Assembly (NCBI GenBank): GCA_963777905.1
Contig: CAVZSM010000019.1
Location: forward strand, 124,001 to 188,000
Source of the DNA: Trebonia sp963777905
GTDB taxonomy: Bacteria > Actinomycetota > Actinomycetes > Streptosporangiales > Streptosporangiaceae
DNA length: 64,000 nucleotides
Direction: 5' to 3'
Part shown: positions 49,858 through 60,288 of the stretch, in pieces
Layout of the letters: each line of letters begins with the position of its first letter
Numbering within the stretch: position 1 is the first letter of the stretch
Notes under the pieces: model-generated
What the model was told of the DNA's origin: nothing
Databases searched by the model: none
Seen by the model: only the letters and a program-made list of their open reading frames with translations
Position numbers and translations under genes: made by a program

Positions 49858-51681
49858 TTACTGGTAGGCGCGCGCCTGGATCTGGTACAGCTCGGCGTAC
49901 CGGCCGCCCCTGGCCAGCAGCTCGTCGTGGCTGCCGGTTTCCGCGACCCGCGCGCCGTCGAGGACCACGATGAGGTCGGCCATCCGGACGGTGCTGAACC
50001 GGTGCGACACGAGGATGGTCACGCTGCCGTTCCGCCGCGCCTCGTGCGCCCGGCTCGCGTAGCGCTCGAACAGCTGGTGCTCGGTCTCGGCGTCGAGCGC
50101 GGCGGTCGGCTCGTCCAGCGCCACCAGCAGCGGCTCGTCGCGCATGAAGCCGCGGGCCAGCGCGAGCTTCTGCCACTGGCCGTAGGAGACGTCGACGCCG
50201 TCGGCCCAGGTCGGACCCAGCTGGGTGCGCAGCCCGGCGGGCAGGCCGTCGACGAGGTCCCGCGCCCCGGCGCGGTCCGTGGCGGCGACGACCGCGGGCT
50301 CCACGTCCAGCCGCGGCAGGTCGCCGACGCCGATCGTCTGCCCGGCGAGGAACTCGAAGCGGAAGAAGTCCTGGAACGCCCCGGCCAGCCGGTCCCGCCA
50401 CTGGGCGGAGTCGACGCGGGCCAGGTCCGCGCCGTCGACGAGGATGCGGCCCGCGGAGGGTGCATACAGCTTCGCGAGGAGCTTGACGAGCGTGCTCTTG
50501 CCCGCGCCGTTCTCGCCGACGACGGCGACCACGGCTCCGGCCGGGAGGAACAGGTCGACGTCGTCCAGCGCGACCCGGTCAGACCCCGGGTAGCGGAACG
50601 TCACGTGCTCGAACCTGATGCCCTCCGTGATGCTGCGGGGGGCGGGCAGGTCCGCGTCCTGCGCGACGGCGGCGGCGTAGTCCTCGAGCCAGGCTAGCCT
50701 CCTGGCGCCGTCCATCCAGGTGCCGCGCAGGAAGCCGATCTCGCTGACCGTGGCGCCGACGTAAGACGACAGCCTCGCGCCCGCGGTCAGCACGAGGATC
50801 GCCGATGCGGCCGACGCGTGCGGCCCCGCCGTGACGAGGACGATCGCTCCGGTGTAGCCGAGGCCGAAGATCGCCCAGCCGACCGCGTACCAGGCCGCGG
50901 ACCGTGTCCTGGCGGCGCCTACCGGGCCGTACCAGCGTTCCCAGGATGCCCGGCGGCGCTGGGCCAGCGCGGGGCCGACGCCGAGCGCCCGGAGTTCCTT
51001 GCCCGGCGAGGCGGTAGTGGACAGCGTGAACAGGTGCCGCGCCAGCCGGTCGGCCTGCGCGCCGCGCTCCTGCGCGGTCCGCTCGACGACCGGGCGCCAG
51101 GAGGTGGCCGCGACCGTCGGGACGGCGAACAGCACCAGCAGGATCAGCACCGGGTTCACGGTGGCGAGCAGCGCCACGGTGATGGCCAGCCGCAGGATCC
51201 AGCCCGCCGTGGAGAACACCGAGTAGTACATGTGGTCGAGGGTGAAGATCTGCTCCCGCAGCACGTACAGCCGGTCCAGGTATTCCGGCCGCTCCTGGTG
51301 CGCGATCGTGTCGATGGTCGCCTGCAGCCGCGCCACGTGGGACTCAAGGGCGATCGTGACCTTGTCCCTGAAGCGCCGCTGGATCCTGGTGGACACGGTC
51401 TGCAGCAGCCAGGTCGCCACGACGGAGACCGCGATCGCCGCGATCGCGAACCACAGCAGGCCGGGGCTGTTCTCGAGCAGGCCCTTGCCGAGCAGCGTGA
51501 ACCAGACCGCGAGCAGCGCGTCGGGCAGCGCCGCGGCCAGTGCGAGGACGAAGGCGGTGCCCATCAGCGCCGGCTCGTAACTGAAACCCGAGGCGGCAGA
51601 GCCGCCACATCGAGCCGACAGCCCGGGCGGCAGCGCGTCGCCGCCGCCCGGGACCCGGCGCAGCCGCTCATGAGAGGACAT
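49858..51681 (-). CDS. ABC transporter, fused permease and ATPase (exporter half)
   Basis: 607 residues. The membrane domain (residues about 35-320) has six helices. The ATPase has Walker A VVGENGAGKSTLVKLLAKLY, a divergent signature DVSYGQWQKLALARGF (YGQWQ instead of SGGQ), Walker B LLVALDEPTAALD and H-loop ILVSHRFSTVRMAD. It probably pairs with the upstream half-transporter (overlap 14 nt) as a heterodimeric exporter of a lipid, peptide or drug. The first 30 residues are a low-complexity lead-in; the start is near the overlap. Confidence 0.92.
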   Translation of the reverse strand: MSSHERLRRVPGGGDALPPGLSARCGGSAASGFSYEPALMGTAFVLALAAALPDALLAVWFTLLGKGLLENSPGLLWFAIAAIAVSVVATWLLQTVSTRIQRRFRDKVTIALESHVARLQATIDTIAHQERPEYLDRLYVLREQIFTLDHMYYSVFSTAGWILRLAITVALLATVNPVLILLVLFAVPTVAATSWRPVVERTAQERGAQADRLARHLFTLSTTASPGKELRALGVGPALAQRRRASWERWYGPVGAARTRSAAWYAVGWAIFGLGYTGAIVLVTAGPHASAASAILVLTAGARLSSYVGATVSEIGFLRGTWMDGARRLAWLEDYAAAVAQDADLPAPRSITEGIRFEHVTFRYPGSDRVALDDVDLFLPAGAVVAVVGENGAGKSTLVKLLAKLYAPSAGRILVDGADLARVDSAQWRDRLAGAFQDFFRFEFLAGQTIGVGDLPRLDVEPAVVAATDRAGARDLVDGLPAGLRTQLGPTWADGVDVSYGQWQKLALARGFMRDEPLLVALDEPTAALDAETEHQLFERYASRAHEARRNGSVTILVSHRFSTVRMADLIVVLDGARVAETGSHDELLARGGRYAELYQIQARAYQ

Positions 51682-53536
51682 CGAACGTCACCTCCTCCTC
51701 GCCTTCCTCGGGCGTCCCGGCGGCGAACCGCTGCGCCTGCAGCGAGAACATCCGCCAGTAGCGGCCGTGCAGCTGCATCAGCTCGTCGTGGCTGCCGAGC
51801 TCGACGACCCGGCCGTCCTCGACGACCGCGATCCGGTCGGCGTGCCTGACGGTGGAAAACCGGTGCGAGATGAGGATGGTCGTGCACTGCCTGGTGGCGG
51901 CGAGGATCCGCTCGAAGATCTCCATCTCGCCGCGGACGTCGAGCTGCGCCGTCGGCTCGTCGAGCAGCACGAGGCCGGCGCCGAGCCGGACGGAGGCCAG
52001 CGCCCGGGCGAGGGCGACGCGCTGCCACTGGCCGCCCGACAGGTCGGTGCCGCCCGCGTAGCCCTTGGCCAGCGGCGTGTCCAGGCCGGCCAGGTCCGTC
52101 GCGCCCGCCTCGTCCAGGGCCACTCTGATGGCATCGTCGAGCGCCCCGGGGTCACGTCCGTCCGCGGTCTGCCGCGGGACGACGTTCTCCCTGAGAGTCA
52201 GCTCGAACCGCGTGAAGTCCTGGAACACGGCGGTGACCCGCCGCCGCCACGATTCGAGGTCCAGGTCCCGCAGGTCGGTGCCGTCGGCCTCGATGGCGCC
52301 CGACTGCGGGTCGTACAGCCGGCACAGCAGCTTGGCGAGGGTGGTCTTGCCCGCTCCGTTCTGGCCGACGATGGCGAGCGAGCTGCCCGCGGGGATCTCC
52401 AGGCTGAAGTTCCTGAGGACGGGGCGGCCGGGGGCGGCCGGGTAGGCGAAGGTCACGTCGCGGAACACGATGTTCTGGCTGGGCATGCCGTCTGCCGGGT
52501 CGTGCCCCCGTTCGGTGATGGTGCCGGCCTTGCTCATCGCGGCCTTCAGCCGGGCGACCGCCGCGACCGGCGCCGCGGCGCCGTCCAGCGCCCAGTTCAG
52601 CCCGCCGAACGCGATCATGGACGCGCCCGCGACCGCCGACGCGTACGCGACGAGCGCGCCGAGGGAGAGCCGGTGGTCCAGCGCGGCGGACCCGAGCATC
52701 CACAGCACGAGCCCGTTGGCCGCCAGCACGATCGCGAGGCTGGCGAGCACCGAGCGCTCGCGCATCCGGGTCGCCTCGTACTGCAGCCGGTGCAGGTGGC
52801 GCCTGCTGGTGAGGAAGCGCTCAAGCACCCAGTCGGGCAGCCCGAAGATCCGCACTTCCTTGGCGGCCGGCGGGTCGACGGCCAGCCGGAAGGCGTAGTC
52901 GGCGTCCCGCTGTGCCTGCCGCACCTCGTCGGTGTTGCGGTCTTTCCACACGGCGCTCTCGCGCAGCAGCCAGTGCGTGGCGAGCCAGGCGCCGGCCAGC
53001 ACCGGCGGCGCCCACCAGGCGAAGCCGAACAGCACGCAGGCCTGGGCGAGGCCCGCCACCATGTCCACTAGGCCGCTGGCGATGAAGTCCAGCGAGGTGG
53101 ACAGCGGGGGAGCGGTCATGCCGCGGTCGAAGTCCCTGGCCACCTGGAGGTCTTTGGCGAGCTCGGGGTCTTCCAGGTGGCCGATCCCGGGCACGGCGGC
53201 GCAGGCGCCGGTCAGCTCGTCGTACAGCCAGGCGGCGGTCCTGTCGCCGAGGTTGGCGGACAGCGACGTGTGCAGCGGCCCGAGGACCTGCATAAGGATG
53301 AACACGACGCCCACGACGGCCAGCGGCGCCGCGAGGCTGGCGCGGTGCTGGACCGCCGCCACCAGCACGCCGGTGACCACGGAGAAAGCGGCGGGCAGCA
53401 GCCCTCGCGCGCCGAGCATCACCCACCAGGCGGCCGCCATCGGCGGGTCCGCCCGCCGCACGGCGGCCGCGAGCTGAACCTCCTGCCGCACCCGCAGCCG
53501 CTCCCGCTTCTTCGCCTCCTTTTCCGCTGCGCTCAC
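51668..53536 (-). CDS. ABC transporter, fused permease and ATPase (exporter half)
   Basis: 622 residues. Charged N-terminus (EKEAKKRERLRVRQE), membrane domain about 40-350, then ATPase: Walker A IVGQNGAGKTTLAKLLCRLY, canonical signature LSGGQWQRVALARAL, Walker B LVLLDEPTAQLD, H-loop ILISHRFSTVRHAD. Its site is intact while its partner's signature is altered, as in heterodimeric exporters with one degenerate site. First gene of a two-gene operon. Confidence 0.93.
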   Translation of the reverse strand: MSAAEKEAKKRERLRVRQEVQLAAAVRRADPPMAAAWWVMLGARGLLPAAFSVVTGVLVAAVQHRASLAAPLAVVGVVFILMQVLGPLHTSLSANLGDRTAAWLYDELTGACAAVPGIGHLEDPELAKDLQVARDFDRGMTAPPLSTSLDFIASGLVDMVAGLAQACVLFGFAWWAPPVLAGAWLATHWLLRESAVWKDRNTDEVRQAQRDADYAFRLAVDPPAAKEVRIFGLPDWVLERFLTSRRHLHRLQYEATRMRERSVLASLAIVLAANGLVLWMLGSAALDHRLSLGALVAYASAVAGASMIAFGGLNWALDGAAAPVAAVARLKAAMSKAGTITERGHDPADGMPSQNIVFRDVTFAYPAAPGRPVLRNFSLEIPAGSSLAIVGQNGAGKTTLAKLLCRLYDPQSGAIEADGTDLRDLDLESWRRRVTAVFQDFTRFELTLRENVVPRQTADGRDPGALDDAIRVALDEAGATDLAGLDTPLAKGYAGGTDLSGGQWQRVALARALASVRLGAGLVLLDEPTAQLDVRGEMEIFERILAATRQCTTILISHRFSTVRHADRIAVVEDGRVVELGSHDELMQLHGRYWRMFSLQAQRFAAGTPEEGEEEVTFDVLS

Positions 53537-53567
53537 CCTTCTATGTCGTCGACCTCGAATGCTCGTT

Positions 53568-55283
53568 CTAGGTTAACGGCTTCGGGAGGAATATGCCTAG
53601 CGGCTGGGCGACCAGGCGGCTGACCGCGCCGGTGTCGTCGAGCTCGAACTCGACGGTGATGGCCGGCTGGCCCTTCACGCCGAAGCGCAGGCCGTGCCCC
53701 GGCTCCAGTTCCAGCGACGGTGTGCCGGGCGTGGCCACGGTCAGCACGCGGTCACCCAGCAGGGCGACCTCGATCTCGACCGGGCCCATGGCGTACGTGC
53801 CGGTCAGCCGCCTGAGCACCTCGGGATCCCGGGCCGGGGCGTCGGGCAGCCGGTCGAAGCGCAGCGGGTCGACGGACGGCTCGAACGGGACGGTGAGGCC
53901 CGTGATGTCGCCGTCGGCGTCGGACAGGAACATGAGCGGGAAGATGTGCGACTGGTCGCCGAGCTCGTGCCATTCGAGGTCGAACGTCTCGTAGTGCCGG
54001 TGCGCCATGCTCAGGTCCAGCGTGCCGAGCCGGGGCCGCAGGGTCTCCCCGTCGGTGGTGATGCTGAGGACGCCGTAGCCGGGATGCTCGTAGTCGCCGG
54101 TGTAGGCGGCGAGCGGCCTGGGTCTTGCGGCGCCGGCGACGACCCGGCGGACGCTGCGGGCCTCGCGCATCCCGCCCATGGCCGCGTCGAAGCGCGGCTT
54201 GAAGTCCCCGAACCAGTCCAGCGGCTCCAGCCCGAGGAGCTCGTCGAGGACCCGGTAGGCGACGACCGGTGCCATGGCGCTCGACGAGGTGTTGGTCAGC
54301 ACGATGACGCCGATGCCGTCGTCGGGCAGCAGCATGCACTCGGTCTGGAACCCGTCGATGCCGCCGCCGTGCTCGGCGACCCGGTGCTCGCGGTACCGGC
54401 CGATCAGCCAGCCCAGCCCGTAGGCGTGCCTGGTCGAGGCGGGGAAGGTCGGGTCCTCGGATATCAGCGTGTGCGGGGTGTGCTGCAGCGCCACCGTGGC
54501 CGGCGACATGACCGGCGGGCCGTCGGGGTGGCCGGGCACGCGGGGCACGCGGCCGCCGAGCTGGGCCAGCAGCCAGCGGGTCATGTCGGCGGCGCTGGAG
54601 TTGATGGCGCCCGCGGGCGCCAGGGCGGTCACCGGCCGGGCCGGCACCGGAACCACGACACCGGAACGGCGCTCGTAGGCGGTGGCGTGGTCCGGGTCGG
54701 TGAGCATCTCGCCGACCGACAGGTTCGACCGGCCCATCCCCAGCGGCGTCAGCAGCCGGGACTGCGTGTACTCCTCCCACGGCATGCCGGACAGCGCCTC
54801 CACGAGGTGCCCGGCCACCAGGTAGCCGAGGTTGCAGTACTGGAACTGCTGGCGCAGGTCCCTGCTGAGCGGGAGGAACCGCAGCCGGCGGACCAGGTCG
54901 GCGCGGGACCGGTCCGGGTGGCCGATCCAGGTCAGGTCGTGGCGGGGCAGCCCGGACCGGTGCGCCAGCAGGTCGGTGATGGTCACCCGGCCGGTCACCA
55001 CGGGATCGTGCAGCCGCAGGCCGGGCAGGTAGTCCTGGAGCGGGCGGTCCCACTCCACGAGGCCGTCGTCGACGAGGGCGCCGACCGCCGCGACGGTGAA
55101 CGCCTTCGTGACCGACCCGATGGCGAACAGCGTGTCCTTGGTGACCGGCGTTTCCGCGGCCTGGTCACGGTGGCCCCAGCCGGCGGCCAGGACGACGTCC
55201 CCGTCCCTGACGGCGGCGACGGCGCACCCTGGAACCTCCCAGGCAGCCAGCTGCCCGGTGACGAACTCATCGATGCTCTGCAC
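53568..55283 (-). CDS. serine hydrolase (class C beta-lactamase/DD-peptidase family)
   Basis: 571 residues. Active-site SxxK is in LFAIGSVTKAFTVAAVGALV, the YxN motif in QFQYCNLGYLVAGHLVEAL and the third motif HGGG in RVAEHGGGIDGFQTE. After the catalytic domain (to about 380) a C-terminal beta-rich extension of about 190 residues follows. No signal peptide is seen, so it is probably cytoplasmic, an esterase or peptidase rather than a beta-lactamase. GTG 55283 was chosen at the family start (SIDEFVTGQLAAWEVPG); the ribosome-binding site is weak. Confidence 0.88.
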   Translation of the reverse strand: MQSIDEFVTGQLAAWEVPGCAVAAVRDGDVVLAAGWGHRDQAAETPVTKDTLFAIGSVTKAFTVAAVGALVDDGLVEWDRPLQDYLPGLRLHDPVVTGRVTITDLLAHRSGLPRHDLTWIGHPDRSRADLVRRLRFLPLSRDLRQQFQYCNLGYLVAGHLVEALSGMPWEEYTQSRLLTPLGMGRSNLSVGEMLTDPDHATAYERRSGVVVPVPARPVTALAPAGAINSSAADMTRWLLAQLGGRVPRVPGHPDGPPVMSPATVALQHTPHTLISEDPTFPASTRHAYGLGWLIGRYREHRVAEHGGGIDGFQTECMLLPDDGIGVIVLTNTSSSAMAPVVAYRVLDELLGLEPLDWFGDFKPRFDAAMGGMREARSVRRVVAGAARPRPLAAYTGDYEHPGYGVLSITTDGETLRPRLGTLDLSMAHRHYETFDLEWHELGDQSHIFPLMFLSDADGDITGLTVPFEPSVDPLRFDRLPDAPARDPEVLRRLTGTYAMGPVEIEVALLGDRVLTVATPGTPSLELEPGHGLRFGVKGQPAITVEFELDDTGAVSRLVAQPLGIFLPKPLT

Positions 55284-55342
55284 GGACAGAAGTGAATCAG
55301 AGCCGGGCGGGGTCAGGATAGGCCGCGGGCCGACCAGGCCGG

Positions 55343-56425
55343 TCAGTGACCGGCGATCCGGGCAGGCGCGCGTCTGGTCCGGTTCCACCACAGCGAGAGC
55401 GCCACCGCCGCGGCGATGAGCAGGCCGCCGCCGCCGGCGAACCAGGCGGCGAGGTCGAGGTGCTTGCGGACGATCGTGAAGGCCGCGGGCAGGTGGTCCA
55501 GGGCACTGTTGAGCTGGCTGGCGTCTTGCGCGCGGTAGAACGAGCCGCCGGTGGTGCGGGAGATCTGCATCAGCGCGCTGTAGTCAGCCTCGAACGGGTT
55601 GCCCGCCCCGCCGGAGCCGCCGCCGCCGAGACCGCCGCCGCCGAAGCCGCCGCCCCCGCCGCCGAAGCCGCCGAACTGCCCGGAGCCGCACGCCAGCGGC
55701 GCCGGGTTGTCCGTGCCGTAGCCGATCGTGAAGACGCGCACGCCCCGGCCGGCGGCCTCCTTCGCGGCGGTCTGCGGGTCGACGCCCCGGTTGTTCGAGC
55801 CGTCGGTGAGCACGACGATCACGGCGTCCGCGTAGCCGGCGTTCTTGTTACGGGTGACGGTCGCGCCCGTCGGCGCGACCGACGGGTCCACCTGCGCGAT
55901 GGCGTCGAGCGACGTCAGGATGCCCTCGCCGATCGCGGTGCCGTCGTCGGTGGTGAGGCCCTCGAGCGCGGTGAGCAGCTGCTGCGTGTTCGCGGTCGGC
56001 GGGACGAGCACGACAGCGGTGCTCGCGAAGACGACGAGGCCGATGCGCGGCCCGCCCGCCTGGGACTTGATGAAGGCACTCGCGGAGTTCTCGGCGGCGG
56101 TGATCCGGTTCGGCTTCACGTCCGTTGAGCACATCGAGCCCGAGACGTCCAGGGCCAGCATGATCGTCGCCGACGACGACGCGACGGGCACGGTCGCCTG
56201 CGGACGGGCGGCGCCGATCGCGAGCACGGCGAGACCCGCCGCCAGCAGCCCTGCGGGCACCCGCCGCCGCCAGCGCGAGCGGCCTGGCAGGGCCGCGGCG
56301 ACGAGCGCGATAGACGTGACCCGCACGGCGGCGCGCCTGCGCCGCCGTCTGGTCAGCCACCAGGCGGCGAACACCAGCGGGATGACGAGGAGTGCGAGCA
56401 ACGCCCACGGCCAGGAGAAGGACAT
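55343..56425 (-). CDS. VWA-domain membrane protein (BatA-like)
   Basis: 360 residues. Two N-terminal membrane helices (WPWALLALLVIPLVFAAWWL and VPAGLLAAGLAVLAIGAARP), a VWA domain with the MIDAS motif MLALDVSGSMCSTDVKPNRI, and a C-terminal helix near LAAWFAGGGGLLIAAAVALS. A glycine-rich loop (GGFGGGGGGFGGGGLGG) is inserted before the last part. Known Bat/MoxR clusters aid stress tolerance and protein maturation at the membrane. Its start immediately follows the stop of the other VWA gene. Confidence 0.9.
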   Translation of the reverse strand: MSFSWPWALLALLVIPLVFAAWWLTRRRRRRAAVRVTSIALVAAALPGRSRWRRRVPAGLLAAGLAVLAIGAARPQATVPVASSSATIMLALDVSGSMCSTDVKPNRITAAENSASAFIKSQAGGPRIGLVVFASTAVVLVPPTANTQQLLTALEGLTTDDGTAIGEGILTSLDAIAQVDPSVAPTGATVTRNKNAGYADAVIVVLTDGSNNRGVDPQTAAKEAAGRGVRVFTIGYGTDNPAPLACGSGQFGGFGGGGGGFGGGGLGGGGSGGAGNPFEADYSALMQISRTTGGSFYRAQDASQLNSALDHLPAAFTIVRKHLDLAAWFAGGGGLLIAAAVALSLWWNRTRRAPARIAGH

Positions 56426-57412
56426 TCAGACCACCCGCCCCGTCCTGGTTACGGTGAGCACGGCGCCCGCGACGAGCAGCGCGAGCGCCAGCGCGATGAA
56501 CGCGCCGGCCAGCGGCAGCGGCTGGTTGGTGACGGTGAGCCTGAGGTTGATCGACGAGGCGATCCCGTTGAGCTGGCTCGCGTCAGAAGCCGGGTGGTAC
56601 GCGCCGCCGGTGGCCTGCGAGATCGACTTGAGCGTGGCCTCGTCGAGCGCGGTGAACAGGTGGTAGCCGTCCACGTTGACGGTCGTGCCCGCGGCGGTGC
56701 CGACCCCGACGGTGTCGATATGCACGCCGGCCTTCTGGGCGACGGCGGCGGCCGCGACGGCGGTTGTGTCGGTCCCGCCGGCCGCGGTGCCCTCGTCCTG
56801 CCCGTCGGAGAACAGCACGATCGTGGCCGACGGCCAGTAGCCAATGGCCGGGACGCTCCCGTTGCGGCCGAGGCCGACCGTCCTGTGCGTAATCGCGGAC
56901 AGTGCGGCAAGGATGGCGTCGCCGAGCGACGTGCCGCCGCCGGGCGCCAGCCGGCGCACCGCGGCCGTGGCGGTCGAGTGGTCGGCGGTGGGCAGCGCGG
57001 CCTCGAGGCCGCCCTGCTGGAACGCGACGACGCCGATGTCCACGGTGGGCGGCTGCGCGTTGATGAACGACACCGCCGCCTGCTTGGCGGCGTCGAGGCG
57101 GTCGGGCGGCACGTCGGTCGCGGCCATGCTGCCGGAGACGTCCATGGTGAGGATGACGGTGCCTGAGGCGTGCGACACCGGAACGGACGCCGACGGGCCG
57201 GCGACGGCGACGGCCAGCACGGCGACGCCGGCGATCGTGCACCACACGCCCGCCGTCCGGCCGGGGTCGCGCTGTCCGCCACGGCCGGACGGCGCGACCC
57301 CGGCGGCGGCCAGCGCGGCGGCCCGCCGCCGCGCGACGACGATCGCGGCCCACGCCAGGGCTACCGCCACGAGCAGGCCGACGGCGAGCAGCACGGGATC
57401 GGCGAAGCTCAT
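56426..57412 (-). CDS. VWA-domain membrane protein (BatB-like)
   Basis: 328 residues. N-terminal helix PVLLAVGLLVAVALAWAAIV and a second near VWCTIAGVAVLAVAVAGPSA; the VWA MIDAS motif is in VILTMDVSGSMAATDVPPDR, with the later SDGQDEG; last membrane helix LAGAFIALALALLVAGAVLT. It is similar in layout to the next gene, 0 nt away, and the two may bind each other. ATG 57412 overlaps the DUF58 stop (ATGA). Part of the MoxR-DUF58-VWA-VWA operon. Confidence 0.92.
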   Translation of the reverse strand: MSFADPVLLAVGLLVAVALAWAAIVVARRRAAALAAAGVAPSGRGGQRDPGRTAGVWCTIAGVAVLAVAVAGPSASVPVSHASGTVILTMDVSGSMAATDVPPDRLDAAKQAAVSFINAQPPTVDIGVVAFQQGGLEAALPTADHSTATAAVRRLAPGGGTSLGDAILAALSAITHRTVGLGRNGSVPAIGYWPSATIVLFSDGQDEGTAAGGTDTTAVAAAAVAQKAGVHIDTVGVGTAAGTTVNVDGYHLFTALDEATLKSISQATGGAYHPASDASQLNGIASSINLRLTVTNQPLPLAGAFIALALALLVAGAVLTVTRTGRVV

Positions 57413-58353
57413 GCGCGCCTGCGCCTTGTGCTCGCGACGACCTCGATCAGCGCCGTGGCCAGGTCGGCGCTCGTGTCGATGCGGTGCAGCGGCACCGCGG
57501 CCCTGCGCATTCCCGCGGCGAGGCGGGCATCGCGCTCCTCGGCACCCGCGCGCACCCGCGCCCGCAGCAGCGGGTCGCCGGAGTCGATGACGAGCTGCTC
57601 CCCGGTTTCTGCGTCTTCGACGACGACGAGGCCGGCGTCGGGCAGTTCGTCGTCGGCCGTGTCGATGACGCGCAGCGCGACGACCTCGTGCCGCGGCACC
57701 AGGCGCAGCAGCGACCGTTCCCAGTCGCCGTCGCCGATGAAGTCGGAGATGACCACGATGAGGGCGCGCCGCCTGGCGAGCTTGGCGACCGCGTCGAGCA
57801 TCGCCGCCAGGTCGGTCGTGCCGCCCCGCCGGCCGTTGCCGCTCTTCCTCTCCAATTGCTCGGTCCTGGCCAGCTCCACGCCGATGCGCAGCGCGTGCCT
57901 GCGCCCGCTGCCCGGCGGCACGGTGCGCACCTGGCCGCCTGGCACGTCGTACAGCAGCGCCCCGACCCGGTTCCCGCCCCGGCCGAACAGCCGGGCGAGG
58001 ACCAGGGCGAGCTCGCTGACCACGTCCTGCTTGCCGCGCCCGGGCGCGCCGACCGTCATCGACGCGGAACGGTCCAGCACCAGCCACACCGTAAGCTCGC
58101 GGTCCTCGTTGAACAGGCGAAGCTGCGGCTCGTTCAGCCGGGCGGTGACGTTCCAGTCGATGTGCCTGGCGTCGTCGCCCTCGGCGTACTCGCGCAGCCC
58201 GGCGAAGTCGGTTCCTGTTCCGCGGCGCGCGGTGCGGTAGCCGCCTGCCAGGCGTCCGTCGAGGCGGCGGACGACCCGCCATTCCAGCCGGAACAGCAGC
58301 CGCTCCTGAGCGGCTCGCGGGGCGCGCGCGGCGGGCGCAGCCAGATTGGACAT
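57409..58353 (-). CDS. DUF58 domain protein
   Basis: 314 residues, soluble. The conserved block AEGDDARHIDWNVTARLNEP is present, followed by a VWA-like part (LTVWLVLDRSASMTVGAPGR and ALIVVISDFIGDGDWE). DUF58 proteins always travel with MoxR ATPases and VWA proteins, likely as clients or adaptors. The start is at the usual place, 4 nt after the MoxR stop; it overlaps the next gene by 4 nt. Confidence 0.92.
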   Translation of the reverse strand: MSNLAAPAARAPRAAQERLLFRLEWRVVRRLDGRLAGGYRTARRGTGTDFAGLREYAEGDDARHIDWNVTARLNEPQLRLFNEDRELTVWLVLDRSASMTVGAPGRGKQDVVSELALVLARLFGRGGNRVGALLYDVPGGQVRTVPPGSGRRHALRIGVELARTEQLERKSGNGRRGGTTDLAAMLDAVAKLARRRALIVVISDFIGDGDWERSLLRLVPRHEVVALRVIDTADDELPDAGLVVVEDAETGEQLVIDSGDPLLRARVRAGAEERDARLAAGMRRAAVPLHRIDTSADLATALIEVVASTRRRRA

Positions 58354-58357
58354 GGGG

Positions 58358-59346
<989 letters not shown>

Positions 59347-59350
<4 letters not shown>

Positions 59351-60150
59351 ATCTGCGGCCCCTTCCCTGGCCCTGTGCCGCCGCCGCCGAGCGCGGTGCC
59401 GATCGGCACCGCGAACCCGATGCCGGCGAACGCGTCCTCGCCGTCGGGGACGGCGATGGAGACGACGATGCCGATGACAAGACCATGCGCGTCCAGCAGC
59501 GGGCCGCCTGAGCTGCCCGGGTTGACCGACGCGTCGAACTGGATGAGCCCGGAGAACTTGCCGACGTCGGTGTCCGCTGTCCTGTCGAGGCCGGAGACCA
59601 CGCCGGAGGACACGCTGTCGATCAGGCCGAGCGGGTTGCCGATGGCCACGACCTGTGCGCCCACGTCGGCGCCGCCGCCAAGGTTGGCAGGCACGACGAC
59701 CTGGGGCAGCTTCGCCGGGATGAGCGTGGCGATGTCCTGCTTCGGGTTGGCGGACGTGACGGACGCTGTCGTCGTGGTGCCGTCGGCGAAGGTGACGGAG
59801 ATGGCTCCGCCGCCGGAGATGACGTGGTTGGCGGTCAGGATCGTGCCGTTATCCGCCACGATGACGCCGGTCCCGAGCTTCTTGCTGGTGCGGACGAGCA
59901 CCAGGGACGGCGAGACCCGCTGGTAGATGGCGGGCACGGTCAGGGTGGGCGCCGCCGTCGGGGTCGGCCGCGGCGTCGCGGCCGCGGCGGGTGTCGCGGC
60001 TGGCGACCGGGCCAGCAAGGTCGCCAGCACCGCGATCACCACGAGCAGCACGACCACGCCAGCCAGCCCGGCGGCGAGTCGGCGGCGCGATCCGCGAGTC
60101 CCGGGCGGACGCGGTCCGGCGCTCTCGGTACCAGCAGGCTCGCGTCCCAT
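59347..60150 (-). CDS. membrane-anchored trypsin-like serine protease (HtrA/S1C-like, no PDZ)
   Basis: 267 residues. One membrane helix at 27-50 (LAGVVVLLVVIAVLATLLAR), Ala/Pro/Thr linker, then an S1 protease domain. The catalytic triad is visible: His in ILTANHVISGGG, Asp in NPKQDIATLIPA, Ser in ASVNPGSSGGPLLDAHGLVI. No PDZ domain follows. The protease should face outside the membrane and act in quality control. The start was placed at ATG 60150, before the basic stretch; it leads the MoxR-DUF58-VWA-VWA operon. Confidence 0.9.
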
Positions 60151-60288
60151 GACCTCTACGCTACGTACGGCAGTTAAGAAAAGGATAAGCGCGGGCCCAC
60201 GAAAGCGGAAAAGCGGGAGGCGTGCCACCCTGGAGGCAGTCCGCGCCCCGACGGGACCGGGCCCCGAGACGACCGAAGGAGTTCACGC

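Noticed and set aside
56426..58282. Single frame spanning the DUF58 and second VWA genes, suggesting a fusion
   Set aside because: The first half is out of frame with the DUF58 protein. The real VWA protein starts at 57412 with an ATGA overlap.
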